Counted from the first letter of the stretch, positions 32,345 through 41,617 are shown. The stretch: DNA of 64,000 nucleotides from Ruminococcus sp. XPD3002 (GCA_900119535.1 FPJT01000001.1:310140-374139), one strand, 5' to 3'. Translations and numbers: made by a program. The notes: generated by a model not told the origin, from the sequence alone.

Positions 32345-34891
32345 ATGAAATTAGAGAGGTTTATCGCTTCTGCATTGTCAGCGGCGGTTGTGGGCATTTG
32401 TGCGGTGTCTGCAACGGCTTTTGCAGAAGAGGAGATCGATATCGTTCAAAGTCAGGCGATATCGGGCCGCGGAGCGGTGGCTGACATTCTGGCTTCGGAC
32501 AAAAAAAGTTCGCTGGGCGATGTGAACGGCGACGGAACTATCGATGCAACGGACGCTTCCGACATCCTTGTTGAGTATTCGATACTCTCAACAGGCGGAA
32601 CAGGAAAACTCACCGGTGAAGCTTTCAGAGCCGCCGATGTTAACAAAGACGGCGTCATCAATGCATCGGATGCATCAAATGTACTTGAATACTACTCGTA
32701 TCTTTCAACAGGCGGTAAGGGCTCGCTTGAAGCGTATTTCGGGGTTCAGCCTGTTGTGACGACAACTGCGGCAGCAGCGGTTCCAAAGACTACTGCAACT
32801 ACAGCGGCTGTACCGGTTACCACAGCAGCACCTAAAACCACAGCGGCTCCACCAAAGACTACTGCTGCTCCACCGAAGACTACAGCGGCACCGCCAAAGA
32901 CAACCGCTGCTCAACCCAAAACTACAGCAGCACCGCCAAAGACAACCGCTGCACCGCCTGCAACAACGGCAGCGCCTATTACTACAGCAGCTCCGCCTGC
33001 AACAACGGCAGTACCTTCAACTACTGCACCTGTTACCACAGTTAAACCTGATGTAATTACGGAACCTTCAAATAAGGTATCCTCAATAAAGCTCAGCAAG
33101 ACAGAACTGAATCTTTCTGTGGGCGAAGGTGATATCTCATACGTAACAATGCTTCCCGTAACAGCATGGAACAAGGCAGAAAAGTGGACCTCCTCCGACG
33201 AGAGCATCGCAGTCGTAGACGGCGAAGGCTGGGTAGTCGGTCTTAAGGAAGGCACCTGTGTGGTAACGGTCACAAGTGTGGACAATCCAAGTGTCAAGGC
33301 TGAAATAAAGGTCAATGTACATGATCCGAATAAGGTAACGGGTATAAGAGTCAGCAAGACTTCGCTTAATATCGCCGTAGGAGAGGGCGATATCTCCTAC
33401 GTTACAATTCTTCCGGGCAGTGCTTCGGATAAGGGCGAGATATGGACTACATCTGATGAGAGCATCGCAACTGTTGACAGCGAAGGCTGGGTAGTCGGAA
33501 AGAAGGCAGGCAAGTGCGTAGTTACTGTTGCTTGCCACGGAGATCCGACTATAAGCGCTGATATCATCGTAACAGTTTACGGTAATAACCCGCCTGTTAC
33601 TGAGGTACCTGTTGTTACAACTACAGAGCCTCCTGTTACCGTTACAGAACCTGTGGTTACAACAACTCAGCCTGTTACAACAACTCAGCCTGTAACTACT
33701 ACAAAGGATCCTTCGGCTGTATCAGAGATAAAACTGGATAAAACATCCATGAATTTAGAAACAGGCAAGGGTGCAGGCGCAAGAGTAACTATTTTACCTG
33801 AGACCGCTGCGGATAAGAGCCTTGTATGGGAAAGCTCCGATGATTCGATAGCTTCTGTAAGTTCCGATGGATGGATCATGGGCAAGAAGGAAGGCTCGTG
33901 CGTCGTTACCGTAACAAGCTCTTCAAGCAGGGACGTTAAGGCTCAGCTCATCGTTAACGTTAAGGCTCCCGATCCGACTAAGGTACAGGAGATATCACTT
34001 TCACGCTATGAGGTAGAGATACCTCTTGCAACATGCGATCTTTCTGCATGGGTAACGATGCTTCCCGCAACAGCCTACAACAAGGCTGAAAAGTGGGTGT
34101 GCTCGGATGAGAGCATTGCTTCTGTAGATCAGGACGGCTGGGTATACGGACGTAAGCTCGGCGAGTGTACAGTAACTGTCTCAAGCGTTGATAACCCCGA
34201 GGTAAAGGCTGATATAAAGGTAAAGATAGTTTCATCACTGTCAACTACATCTGCAACAACAACTACAACAACTACTACCGAGTCAACACAGTCGCCTGTG
34301 GTAGTTATTGATACAACAACAACTCCTACAGTTATCCCGATAAGCGTTGAGAACCACAATGTTGAGGTCAGAAACGGTGTTACCTACATCGACGGTATGC
34401 TTATCGTAAATAAGACCTATGCGCTTCCTCAGAATTTTGCTCCGGGAATGAATTCAACTGCTTCCAACCAGTTCAGCAAGCTTTCAGCAGCTGCTGCTGA
34501 GGACGGTCTGAATATCTACTTCACATCGGGCTACCGTTCATACATCGCACAGCAGGAGTTGTATAATAACTATGTTGCTCAGGACGGTCAGGCTGCTGCC
34601 GAGAGATATTCCGCACGTCCGGGACATTCAGAGCATCAGTCGGGACTTGCCATAGACGTAAATAACCCCGATGACAGCTTTGCAGGTACTCCCGAGGCTA
34701 AGTGGCTTGAGGAACATGCTCATGAGTACGGATTCATCATCAGATATCCCGAGGGCAAAGAGAGCATTACAGGCTACAAATACGAACCGTGGCACATCAG
34801 ATTCGTAGGCATACAGACTGCTGCAAAGATACACAACAGCGGCAAGTGCCTTGAAGAATATCTTGGGATAGATTCATTCTATCAGTCATAA
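32345..34891 (+). CDS. Secreted D-Ala-D-Ala carboxypeptidase (VanY/M15B) with dockerin and four BIG2 domains
   Basis: An 848-residue protein starting MKLERFIASALSAAVVG at 32345 after AGAAGGAGAAG. Order: signal peptide (about 1-28), a dockerin at the N-terminal side (about 55-130, loops GDVNGDGTID and ADVNKDGVIN), a Thr/Pro/Ala linker with TTAAPPK repeats, two BIG2 Ig-like domains (about 240-415), a second Thr linker, two more BIG2 domains (about 455-640), a third Thr linker and a VanY peptidase (about 695-840). Zinc ligands and catalytic residues are visible in GHSEHQSGLAIDVNN and EPWHIRFVG. It should trim peptidoglycan stem peptides. A dockerin before the enzyme is unusual; most sit at the C-terminus. 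Confidence 0.92.
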   Translation: MKLERFIASALSAAVVGICAVSATAFAEEEIDIVQSQAISGRGAVADILASDKKSSLGDVNGDGTIDATDASDILVEYSILSTGGTGKLTGEAFRAADVNKDGVINASDASNVLEYYSYLSTGGKGSLEAYFGVQPVVTTTAAAAVPKTTATTAAVPVTTAAPKTTAAPPKTTAAPPKTTAAPPKTTAAQPKTTAAPPKTTAAPPATTAAPITTAAPPATTAVPSTTAPVTTVKPDVITEPSNKVSSIKLSKTELNLSVGEGDISYVTMLPVTAWNKAEKWTSSDESIAVVDGEGWVVGLKEGTCVVTVTSVDNPSVKAEIKVNVHDPNKVTGIRVSKTSLNIAVGEGDISYVTILPGSASDKGEIWTTSDESIATVDSEGWVVGKKAGKCVVTVACHGDPTISADIIVTVYGNNPPVTEVPVVTTTEPPVTVTEPVVTTTQPVTTTQPVTTTKDPSAVSEIKLDKTSMNLETGKGAGARVTILPETAADKSLVWESSDDSIASVSSDGWIMGKKEGSCVVTVTSSSSRDVKAQLIVNVKAPDPTKVQEISLSRYEVEIPLATCDLSAWVTMLPATAYNKAEKWVCSDESIASVDQDGWVYGRKLGECTVTVSSVDNPEVKADIKVKIVSSLSTTSATTTTTTTTESTQSPVVVIDTTTTPTVIPISVENHNVEVRNGVTYIDGMLIVNKTYALPQNFAPGMNSTASNQFSKLSAAAAEDGLNIYFTSGYRSYIAQQELYNNYVAQDGQAAAERYSARPGHSEHQSGLAIDVNNPDDSFAGTPEAKWLEEHAHEYGFIIRYPEGKESITGYKYEPWHIRFVGIQTAAKIHNSGKCLEEYLGIDSFYQS

Positions 34892-35000
34892 TACAGCTTC
34901 AGAAGCCGATACCCGGGAGGTATGTGAGCTTTCGGAGCAAACGGACAGGAGAGAGTTCTCCTGTCCGTTTTTTATGTGGAGAAAAAATAAAAGAAACCAC

Positions 35001-35048
35001 TTGACAAGTGTGTATATACATGTTATACTGTGTATAGTGTATATATAC
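35001..35048 (+). promoter_or_regulatory. Promoter and operator of the GntR-ABC operon
   Basis: TTGACA (35001-35006) and TATACT (35024-35029) with a 17-base spacer. TGTATATACA lies in the spacer and TGTATATATACA just after the start site. Both are palindromic and nearly identical, as expected for an operator bound by the first gene of the operon. Confidence 0.75.
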
Positions 35049-35067
35049 AATTTCTTCGGAGGAAACT

Positions 35068-35454
35068 ATGGATATCATTTTAAGAAACGAATCAGATGAT
35101 CCGATCTATCAGCAGATCATCGATCAGATCAAGGCTCAGATAATCGAGGGGAAGCTCACAGCAGGGGACGCTCTGCCGTCAATGCGTACTCTCGCTTCAC
35201 AGCTCCGCATCAGCGTTATCACTACTAAACGTGCGTATGAGGAGCTTGAACGTGCAGGCTATATCGAAAACTTTACGGGAAAGGGTTGCTTTGTCAAACA
35301 GCAGAATACCGACTTCCTGCGTGAAGAAACACTGCGTCAGACAGAGGAAATGCTTGCTCAGGTCTGCAAAAAGGCAAGGATATGCGGACTTTCTGCCGAT
35401 GAACTGAAAGAAATGGTCGATCTTATATATTCGGAGGATAATGAAAATGACTGA
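35068..35454 (+). CDS. GntR-family regulator, YtrA subfamily
   Basis: A 128-residue protein with the N-terminal winged helix (about residues 10-75: DPIYQQIIDQIKAQIIEGKL, then LPSMRTLASQLRISVITTKRAYEELERAGYI) and only a short C-terminal helical extension, the YtrA pattern. These regulators repress ABC transporter operons that they head, through AT-rich palindromes. Such palindromes are present at its own promoter. The stop overlaps the start of the ATPase gene. Confidence 0.92.
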   Translation: MDIILRNESDDPIYQQIIDQIKAQIIEGKLTAGDALPSMRTLASQLRISVITTKRAYEELERAGYIENFTGKGCFVKQQNTDFLREETLRQTEEMLAQVCKKARICGLSADELKEMVDLIYSEDNEND

Positions 35455-36325
35455 ATATGAAAACGCTATTGAAATAAACGGTATTACCAAGAAATACGAC
35501 GGCTTTACTCTTGACAATGTCAGTTTTACTGTACCAAAAGGCTCTATCATGGGTTTTGTCGGTCAGAACGGCGCAGGCAAGACTACAACAATCCGTTCTC
35601 TGCTGAATATAATCCGTATTGACAGCGGAGAGATAAAGCTGCTTGGAATGGATCACATAAAGGATGAATATGCCGTAAAGGAGCGTATCGCTGTAGTTTT
35701 TGACGAGCTTCCTTTCCACGATTCATTTACAGGTGAGGCACTGTCAAAGATGTTCTCGGGACTTTATAAGTCGTGGAACAAAGAGGAGTTTTTCAGACTT
35801 TGCGACAGATTTGCTCTGCCTGTAAAAAAGAAGCTTTCAAAGTTTTCAAAGGGCATGAAAATGAAGATTCAGATAGCTACAGCACTCTCCCACAATGCAG
35901 AGCTTCTTATCATGGACGAAGCAACAACGGGACTTGATCCTATAGTTCGCAGTGAGATACTTGATATTTTCCGTGAATACCTCATGGACGGCAACAGGTC
36001 CATACTTATGTCTTCGCATATCACAAGCGACCTTGAAAAGATAGCCGACAGCGTTACTTTTATAGACAAGGGTAAAATACTCATCTCAGGCTACAAGGAC
36101 GATATCCTTGATACTCACGGAATGATAAAGTGTACAAGGGAAGAATACGGTGAAATAGATAAAGCTGATATAGTCAGTGCAAGGCTCAATGACTTCGGCG
36201 CTGATATAATGACTTCTGACCGCAGGACTGCTGCAAAGAAATACTCGGGTGCAGTTATCGAAAAGACTACGCTTGAAGAGATAATGCTGTTTTATGTAAA
36301 CCGCGAGAAAAAGGAGTGGTCTTAA
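35447..36325 (+). CDS. ABC transporter ATP-binding protein (YtrB/BcrA-like)
   Basis: A 292-residue ATPase. The ATG at 35447 is preferred over 35441 because it lies nine bases from GGAGG. Walker A is GQNGAGKTTT, the signature is FSKGMKMK (a variant of LSGGQ) and Walker B is LLIMDEATTGLD, with the H-loop in MSSHITSDLEK. The C-terminus of about 70 residues is specific to the exporter subgroup. It powers the two membrane proteins encoded next. Substrate unknown; relatives export antibiotics or respond to cell-wall stress. Confidence 0.92.
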   Translation: MTEYENAIEINGITKKYDGFTLDNVSFTVPKGSIMGFVGQNGAGKTTTIRSLLNIIRIDSGEIKLLGMDHIKDEYAVKERIAVVFDELPFHDSFTGEALSKMFSGLYKSWNKEEFFRLCDRFALPVKKKLSKFSKGMKMKIQIATALSHNAELLIMDEATTGLDPIVRSEILDIFREYLMDGNRSILMSSHITSDLEKIADSVTFIDKGKILISGYKDDILDTHGMIKCTREEYGEIDKADIVSARLNDFGADIMTSDRRTAAKKYSGAVIEKTTLEEIMLFYVNREKKEWS

Positions 36326-37092
36326 TGAAAAAGAGTTCATTTGCAGGACTTCTTTACCGTGAATTTTACTTGGGAAAACCAAGCTATATAATTCAGCTCA
36401 TAATTTTTCTCATGTTTGCGCTTGTTGGATTGCTTGCGGTTCTCAGTATGAATTCAGGTAACCTTAAACTGCTTCTTTCTGAGGATGTCATCGCTGACAG
36501 ATCTCAGGCGGAGGAACTCAGAAAAGCACTTATTAGTTGTATAAGGTTATTTCCGGCGTCCATGATCGGAACTTTTATCTTTGGTCCAGCGGATGTTGCT
36601 TCTAAGGATGCGATGATATTATGGGAACGTTATGAGCACTGCACTCCTGTTACTCCGAAAATGTATGCTTTAGTAAAGCTTACAGCAACTGTTGCTGTAT
36701 CTGCGTTTGCTTTTCTCCTTTCTTTCCTTTATTTGTTCGTGACTGATATAGCTTTAGGCGAGATAAGCACAAACTTCGGATATATTTTTGTTTTTTTACT
36801 TTTAACATTTTTTATAGTGTTTAATGTGCTTGCACAGATCTTTATAACTTTTTTCAGAAGCAGGGATATTGGCATGATTGTGTCAATGCTTGTTATGATA
36901 GGCGGATTATCAGCGGTTTCAGTTTTTATCAACAGTAAAGGGGAAAGTATGGCAGATGATCAGGTGATGGATCTGTCAGAAATTGCTGAAGCAATACATG
37001 ACAAGCTTCCGATAATGCTGACCTTGATCTTTCTTGTATATGTTCTGTTTTTTGTTTCAATGTATCTGCTTTACAAAAGGAGGGAGAAGTAA
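36325..37092 (+). CDS. ABC-2 type permease
   Basis: A 255-residue membrane protein with six predicted spans and the ABC-2 layout. The start MKKSSFAGLLYREFYLG at 36325 overlaps the preceding stop by one base (TAATG) and follows AAGGAG. The last codons overlap the start of the next permease, so the three transporter genes are translationally coupled. Confidence 0.85.
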   Translation: MKKSSFAGLLYREFYLGKPSYIIQLIIFLMFALVGLLAVLSMNSGNLKLLLSEDVIADRSQAEELRKALISCIRLFPASMIGTFIFGPADVASKDAMILWERYEHCTPVTPKMYALVKLTATVAVSAFAFLLSFLYLFVTDIALGEISTNFGYIFVFLLLTFFIVFNVLAQIFITFFRSRDIGMIVSMLVMIGGLSAVSVFINSKGESMADDQVMDLSEIAEAIHDKLPIMLTLIFLVYVLFFVSMYLLYKRREK

Positions 37093-37820
37093 TGAAGGGA
37101 CTCCTTTACAAGAACTTTCGCATTAATTTTCTGTCCGTGATCGCTGTTGTTGTAGTTACACTCTTATGCTGTGTCAGCGAGATAATTACAGTTACATTGA
37201 TCAGTAAGGATGGAATAGATGATGAGACATTTCCGGAATTAGTTATGATATCTGCATCGCTGTATTATTGTGTATTTCTGTTTGCTTCAATGACCATGGG
37301 GTTTGTATTTCAGGCGGACGAAAGCAAAGTCTGCTCAGCCTTTAACATGTCCGTACCTCAGGGCGGAAGGGGACATATCAAGTCAAAATACCTGTATATC
37401 CTGATAGTGTATTCTATCGTGCTCTTTATGGCATTATTGACGGATGCGATATCCTTCGGCATCCTCAAAGGAAGATATACCTCTGCACCATTTATCTTGT
37501 TCATGTTCTTCTACAGGCTCTTTCTTTCTGCTGTAGAGGTTCCGTTCATTATACGTTTCGGCTCGATTAAAGGCACAAATATAAAGGGACTTGTTGTATT
37601 GGGTGTATCTTTTCTCATGCTTATCTACTTTATGTTCGGTGATATATCATGGCTCATCGGAAGTGATGATGTTTTTGCTTCGTTTACGGACTGGCTGAAA
37701 AGCGGAAAGGTGCTGATACCGATATTAATGTTCCCGTTTTTCACTATTGGTGCTTACTGGCTGTCCTGTCAGATATCGATAAGGGTATTCAGAAAAGGCG
37801 CGGAGAATTACGAGCAATAA
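37092..37820 (+). CDS. ABC-2 type permease, second subunit
   Basis: A 242-residue protein with six predicted spans, starting MKGLLYKNFRINFLS, directly behind AGGGAG and overlapping the previous stop (TAATG). It is distantly similar in layout to its neighbour, and the two would form a heterodimeric channel. Last gene of the operon, followed by a terminator. Confidence 0.82.
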   Translation: MKGLLYKNFRINFLSVIAVVVVTLLCCVSEIITVTLISKDGIDDETFPELVMISASLYYCVFLFASMTMGFVFQADESKVCSAFNMSVPQGGRGHIKSKYLYILIVYSIVLFMALLTDAISFGILKGRYTSAPFILFMFFYRLFLSAVEVPFIIRFGSIKGTNIKGLVVLGVSFLMLIYFMFGDISWLIGSDDVFASFTDWLKSGKVLIPILMFPFFTIGAYWLSCQISIRVFRKGAENYEQ

Positions 37821-37854
37821 AGCTGTATTACGTAAAACATAAGAAAAACAAAAT

Positions 37855-37898
37855 GCCCTGAAGCGGTACTGTGAAATGCTTCGGGGCACAACTTTTTT
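37855..37898 (+). terminator. Terminator of the GntR-ABC operon
   Basis: GCCCTGAAGC (37855-37864) pairs with GCTTCGGGGC (37878-37887) with one mismatch; six T follow at 37893-37898. Confidence 0.75.
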
Positions 37899-38000
37899 GC
37901 CATGCGGCTTAGGAAGATTTTCAGTATGTAATTATGACTTATAGGGGAGTGTTATAGCTGAATAAAAAATGTTTATCCTGCCGAAACTCATTTTTTACTA

Positions 38001-38029
38001 TTGACAACCTGACACTAAATTGATATAAT
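38001..38029 (+). promoter_or_regulatory. Promoter of the LysR-family gene
   Basis: TTGACA (38001-38006) and TATAAT (38024-38029) with a 17-base spacer, a consensus promoter. Confidence 0.85.
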
Positions 38030-38070
38030 ACATATAGGTTAAATAGGGATAAATGAAAGGAGCAATTTCT

Positions 38071-39009
38071 ATGACGCTTCAACAGCTTAAATATACTATA
38101 GTTATTTCCGAAACAGGCTCGATGAACAAGGCTGCCGCACAGCTTTACGTTTCCCAGCCTTCTCTTACTTCGTCGATACAGGAACTCGAAAAGGAGATAG
38201 GCATAAAGATATTCAACAGAAGCGGCAGGGGAGTTACTCTTACCAATGACGGTGCTGAGTTCATACAGTATGCACGTCAGGTGTGCGGACAGTTCGACGT
38301 TCTGGCAGAAAAATATATGGGCGGAGTGAACATCAAGAAAAAGTTCGGAGTTTCGACTCAGCACTACTCCTTCGCAGTAAAAGCCTTCGTTGAAATGGTA
38401 AAGAAGTTCGATATGGCGAAGTATGAGTTTGCAATAAGAGAGACAAAAACTGCCGAAATAATCAGCGATGTGGCAAATATGCGAAGCGAGCTCGGTATAA
38501 TCTACCGCAACGACTTCAACCGCAAGTCCATTACAAAGATGCTGTCGGCAAATGGTCTTGTGTTCCACCCTCTTACGGTTTGCGGTGCATATGTCTACCT
38601 CTGGAACGGTCATCCACTTGCAAACGAAAAGTCGATAACCTTCGAGCAGCTTATCGACTATCCATGTCTTTCATTTGAACAGGGCGATCACAGCACCTTC
38701 TATCTTGCGGAGGAGATACTCAGCACCAACGAATACCAGCGTATAATCAAGGCAAATGACAGAGCGACCATGCTCAATCTCATGATCGGTCTGAACGGTT
38801 ATACACTTTGCTCGGGAATCATCTGCGAGGAGCTGAACGGAAGCGATTATAAAGCAGTGCCGTTTGACAGCGGTTCCGATGAAGAAACTATGGAGATCGG
38901 CTATATAACGCTGAAAAACGTGATACTGAGCCGTATGGCGGAGATATATCTGGATGAACTGAAAAACTACCTCGGCATCTCGGATGAACTCATTTCCGCT
39001 GATAAATAG
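38071..39009 (+). CDS. LysR-family transcriptional regulator
   Basis: A 312-residue protein starting MTLQQLKYTIVISETGSMNKAAAQL at 38071 after GAAAGGAG. The winged helix-turn-helix takes up residues 1-60 (SQPSLTSSIQELEKEIGIKIF), and the rest is the periplasmic-binding-like co-inducer domain. It stands alone with its own promoter and no divergent partner gene, so its target cannot be guessed from context. The ligand is unknown. Confidence 0.9.
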   Translation: MTLQQLKYTIVISETGSMNKAAAQLYVSQPSLTSSIQELEKEIGIKIFNRSGRGVTLTNDGAEFIQYARQVCGQFDVLAEKYMGGVNIKKKFGVSTQHYSFAVKAFVEMVKKFDMAKYEFAIRETKTAEIISDVANMRSELGIIYRNDFNRKSITKMLSANGLVFHPLTVCGAYVYLWNGHPLANEKSITFEQLIDYPCLSFEQGDHSTFYLAEEILSTNEYQRIIKANDRATMLNLMIGLNGYTLCSGIICEELNGSDYKAVPFDSGSDEETMEIGYITLKNVILSRMAEIYLDELKNYLGISDELISADK

Positions 39010-39018
39010 GATGAAATT

Positions 39019-39050
39019 CCGCCGGCACTGCGTCGGCGGTCTTTATTTTA
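39019..39050 (+). terminator. Terminator between lysR and the convergent alkD-like gene
   Basis: CCGCCG (39019-39024) pairs with CGGCGG (39034-39039), followed by a T-rich stretch on the plus strand. Confidence 0.65.
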
Positions 39051-39729
39051 CTCCGATTATCTTAAGGCTTTTCAGATACTCCTTATGCTCGTCGGTCACG
39101 CGGAAACTCTCCCTTGCTTTCTGTATCGCCTTGTTGTGTACCCACGGTGCAAGGCGGCGCTCTTCGATGTACTTCACCGCAGTATCGTACTGTTTTGCCA
39201 GTGCTGTTGCGAAGTACCACGCTGTCATCATGTTGACGTAATACTCGTCACTTCTTACGGATGCCGCAAGGTCGGTGTATTCGGGGAGGAAGTCCGAATC
39301 GAGGTAATGTACCATGAGCATACCAAGTCCGAAGCGCTTGGTGTAGGTGTGCTCCGAGGCTATCCAGTGTCTTACGTGTTCAATGAGTTCTGACCTGTGC
39401 TTCTTGAAGGCGGTGGGACGAAGCTGGTCGCAGGTCGCCCAGTTGTCAACGTATGGCAGGAACTGCTCAGTAAGATCCAGCGCCTTGCTGTAGTCTTTTA
39501 TTATCGATATGATAAATGCATGGAGCTGATACTCCTCGAAGTAGCGGTGGGGAAGCTCTGCAAGGAAGTCCTCAGCCCTGCCATCCGAGACAAGTTCCTT
39601 TGCAAGCGCCTTTAGTGGCGGAGTCTTTACACCGAGGAAGAGTTCTCTTTCCTTATCGGGGATAAGTTTTGCGACGAATTCGGCGTCTTTTTCATTTGCG
39701 TACTGTTTTATCATTTCGGTAACTGTCAT
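39043..39729 (-). CDS. DNA alkylation repair protein, AlkD-like HEAT-repeat glycosylase family
   Basis: A 228-residue all-helical protein starting MTVTEMIKQYANEKDAEFV at 39729 after GAGGAACC. The HEAT-like repeats and conserved segments (LGVKTPPLKALAKEL, NWATCDQLRPTAFKKH, RFGLGMLMVHYL) match the AlkC/AlkD superfamily. The Trp-Asp/Cys-Asp region (VDNWATCDQ) lies where AlkD holds its DNA-contacting residues. Family members remove N3- and N7-alkylpurines. It is a single gene with the second copy of the five-hairpin repeat upstream. Confidence 0.88.
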   Translation of the reverse strand: MTVTEMIKQYANEKDAEFVAKLIPDKERELFLGVKTPPLKALAKELVSDGRAEDFLAELPHRYFEEYQLHAFIISIIKDYSKALDLTEQFLPYVDNWATCDQLRPTAFKKHRSELIEHVRHWIASEHTYTKRFGLGMLMVHYLDSDFLPEYTDLAASVRSDEYYVNMMTAWYFATALAKQYDTAVKYIEERRLAPWVHNKAIQKARESFRVTDEHKEYLKSLKIIGVK

Positions 39730-39807
39730 GGCGGTTCCTCTTTTCAAGTAGTTTATATTATTGTATCATATTTTGACTTCAATAGCAACAGAAAAAGCAT
39801 GAAACCA

Positions 39808-39983
39808 TTAATTCGGGGATTCTAAAGGGATACCATCCCTTTAGCGGATTCCAAAGGCAGAGCCTTTGGCGGGTGCAGGGCAGAGCCCTGCAATACGAAG
39901 CGCCCCGCAAAGGGTGAATTTCAAAACAGTCCGGTGGACTGTTTTGAAAGAGGGAACGCCCTGCAAGAGAGGGCGTTCCCTGA
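39808..39983. repeat. Five-hairpin interspersed element, copy 2 (inverted)
   Basis: The reverse complement of 18379-18555 with about eight differences in 177 bases. All five stems are kept. In the CTAAAGGG hairpin this copy has a longer perfect stem (CTAAAGGGAT with ATCCCTTTAG). It fills the 310-base gap between the alkD-like gene and the end of the anti-sigma gene. An apparent open frame across it is not a gene. Confidence 0.85.
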
Positions 39984-40009
39984 TGGATCCAACCTTTTTG
40001 GAAAGCAGA

Positions 40010-40036
40010 AAGGACGCCGCAGGGACGTCCTTTTTG
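40010..40036 (-). terminator. Hairpin directly after the anti-sigma gene
   Basis: AAGGACG (40010-40016) pairs with CGTCCTT (40026-40032). A perfect T run follows on the plus strand, only an interrupted one on the minus strand where the gene lies. Confidence 0.5.
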
Positions 40037-40039
40037 TTA

Positions 40040-40924
40040 TTAATTCCATACAGTCGGATACATTCCTACTTCTGTTCCATGTTGTTTGAGATAATCTATC
40101 TGTGTTTGTGTCATGTATCCTTCATGATGCTCTTCAAATGCGCCCATATCGGGAGTTCTTCTCCATACCCAGCCGCTGCTCAAATTCAACCAGTATATGG
40201 TTCCATCAGGAGCATTAAGCACATACTCGGGCAGTCCGTCACAGGTGTAAGGAGCGTAACTCAGACCTGCAAGACTATTGAAGATATCGAAGTTTGCAAA
40301 TTCATCAGGTTGACTTACTATTGGCTGAGTTGGTGTTTCATCTGACTGTATGATCATCTGACTTTCTGTGGGTTTCGGAACTATTTCTCTCAGCACAAGG
40401 TCGTTTGTTGTTGAAGGTATCTGCTCGGTTTCTTCCGTTATGTCTCCCACAGTAGTCTGTTCGATAACTTCCTCCTCTGCCTTTTCGTCGGGCTGAGTTT
40501 CCTTTTCGGGTTCGGTCACAGCAACAGTCGCCGAAGCTGTCTGTACGGCGGCTTTTTCGGTTTTTACTGCAACAGCGGCTGAACTCGGCTTCTCTGTATG
40601 TACCGCTTCAGTCTCCTCAGCGGTCCGTGGTTCGGTAGCTGCTTCAGTTGCAAATGGCATGGTCGGAGTGTCATCGGGGAGCATAGGTGCGCGGTTGTCG
40701 ATCATAAGCTTTCCTCCTGCACCAACTCCCGCTATCAGCAGGAAGGATGCCGCTATAAGTGCGAATCTGCGCCATTTATTCGGTCTGTAGGCTTCAACTC
40801 CCGTAACAGAGATATTTTCGCCGACAGTCTCATCGGCAGTATCGGCATTGACCGAAGCTTCACCTATGAGCTCGTCATCCAAAAGGCTCATAGTTTCTAT
40901 AATTTTCACTTTATTCATATTCAT
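40040..40924 (-). CDS. Membrane anti-sigma-like protein
   Basis: A 294-residue protein overlapping the ECF sigma gene by 14 bases. Residues 1-50 are cytoplasmic and acidic, a membrane span lies at about 52-75, and a Thr/Glu/Pro-rich extracytoplasmic stretch (about 85-200) leads to a C-terminal domain of about 90 residues with a WxWRRTP-type end. No zinc anti-sigma motif (HxxxCxxC) is visible. Its place and topology mark it as the anti-sigma partner. The outside C-terminal domain would sense the signal. Unlike the first pair at 1.1-3.9 kb it carries no dockerin. Confidence 0.7.
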   Translation of the reverse strand: MNMNKVKIIETMSLLDDELIGEASVNADTADETVGENISVTGVEAYRPNKWRRFALIAASFLLIAGVGAGGKLMIDNRAPMLPDDTPTMPFATEAATEPRTAEETEAVHTEKPSSAAVAVKTEKAAVQTASATVAVTEPEKETQPDEKAEEEVIEQTTVGDITEETEQIPSTTNDLVLREIVPKPTESQMIIQSDETPTQPIVSQPDEFANFDIFNSLAGLSYAPYTCDGLPEYVLNAPDGTIYWLNLSSGWVWRRTPDMGAFEEHHEGYMTQTQIDYLKQHGTEVGMYPTVWN

Positions 40925-41465
40925 AGCCCTCTTTCCTCAAAAATTCTCTCAGTTTCTTTCTCGTGCGGAAGAGATATGTAGCTACAGTTTTCTCATTGAT
41001 GCCGTAATGTCCCGATATATCCGCCAGTGAATCGCCGTACCAGTACCTTCTGATGAATACCTTTCTGTATTTTTCGTCCTGTGTTTTCAGAAATCTGCTG
41101 ATATCTCCGGCAAGCTTTCTTGCGGAGATACTGTCGTCGCTGTCCGCAGGTAGACATTCCGCAAGCTCGTCCAGTGAAACAGCCATAGTGGGATTGCGCT
41201 TTTCTGCGAAGTTGTATTTCAGCTTGTCTATCGCCTTGTTCTTCACGATGCGGCAAAGGTAGGTCTTAAGGTCTTCGGGGGAATCTGGAGGGATATTGTT
41301 CCACACGTCAAAATATGCGGAATTCACGCACTCCTCGGCATCCTCACGCTGAGAAAGAAGGTTTCCTGCAACGCATAAGCACAGCTTATCGTATTTCCGC
41401 TTGAGTTCAGCGAGCGCTCTTTCGTCCCTGCTGCGGAGCAGTTCCATTATCAATGCATTATCCAT
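40911..41465 (-). CDS. RNA polymerase ECF sigma factor
   Basis: A 184-residue sigma factor: region 2 at about residues 20-85 (REDAEECVNSAYFDVWNNI, then VKNKAIDKLKY) and region 4 at about 125-178 (KYRKVFIRRYWYGDSLADISGHY, then KTVATYLFRTRKKLREFL). Start ATG at 41465 after AAAGGAGG. Its partner gene is a membrane protein overlapping by 14 bases. It is only distantly similar to the sigma factor at 3351-3926. Confidence 0.9.
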   Translation of the reverse strand: MDNALIMELLRSRDERALAELKRKYDKLCLCVAGNLLSQREDAEECVNSAYFDVWNNIPPDSPEDLKTYLCRIVKNKAIDKLKYNFAEKRNPTMAVSLDELAECLPADSDDSISARKLAGDISRFLKTQDEKYRKVFIRRYWYGDSLADISGHYGINEKTVATYLFRTRKKLREFLRKEGYEYE

Positions 41466-41568
41466 TGGATAAGCCTCCTTTCGTAAGGCTTTGAGGTCCT
41501 CTCACTAATATACTCGAATTTGCGGAAGGAATATTTCACTGAAACAGAAATTTTCCTGAAAAGGGGAT

Positions 41569-41598
41569 AAAAAAACCGAGGGTAATAAATACCCTCGG
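41569..41598 (-). terminator. Terminator of the hydrogenase operon
   Basis: On the minus strand CCGAGGGTA (41598-41590) pairs with TACCCTCGG (41584-41576), followed by seven T. Confidence 0.92.
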
Positions 41599-41617
41599 CT
41601 GAATTAAAAGCTATTTA

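Noticed and set aside
39866-40345. A 159-codon frame on the plus strand
   Set aside because: It runs over the five-hairpin repeat and into the antisense strand of the anti-sigma gene; no ribosome-binding site and no protein-like composition.
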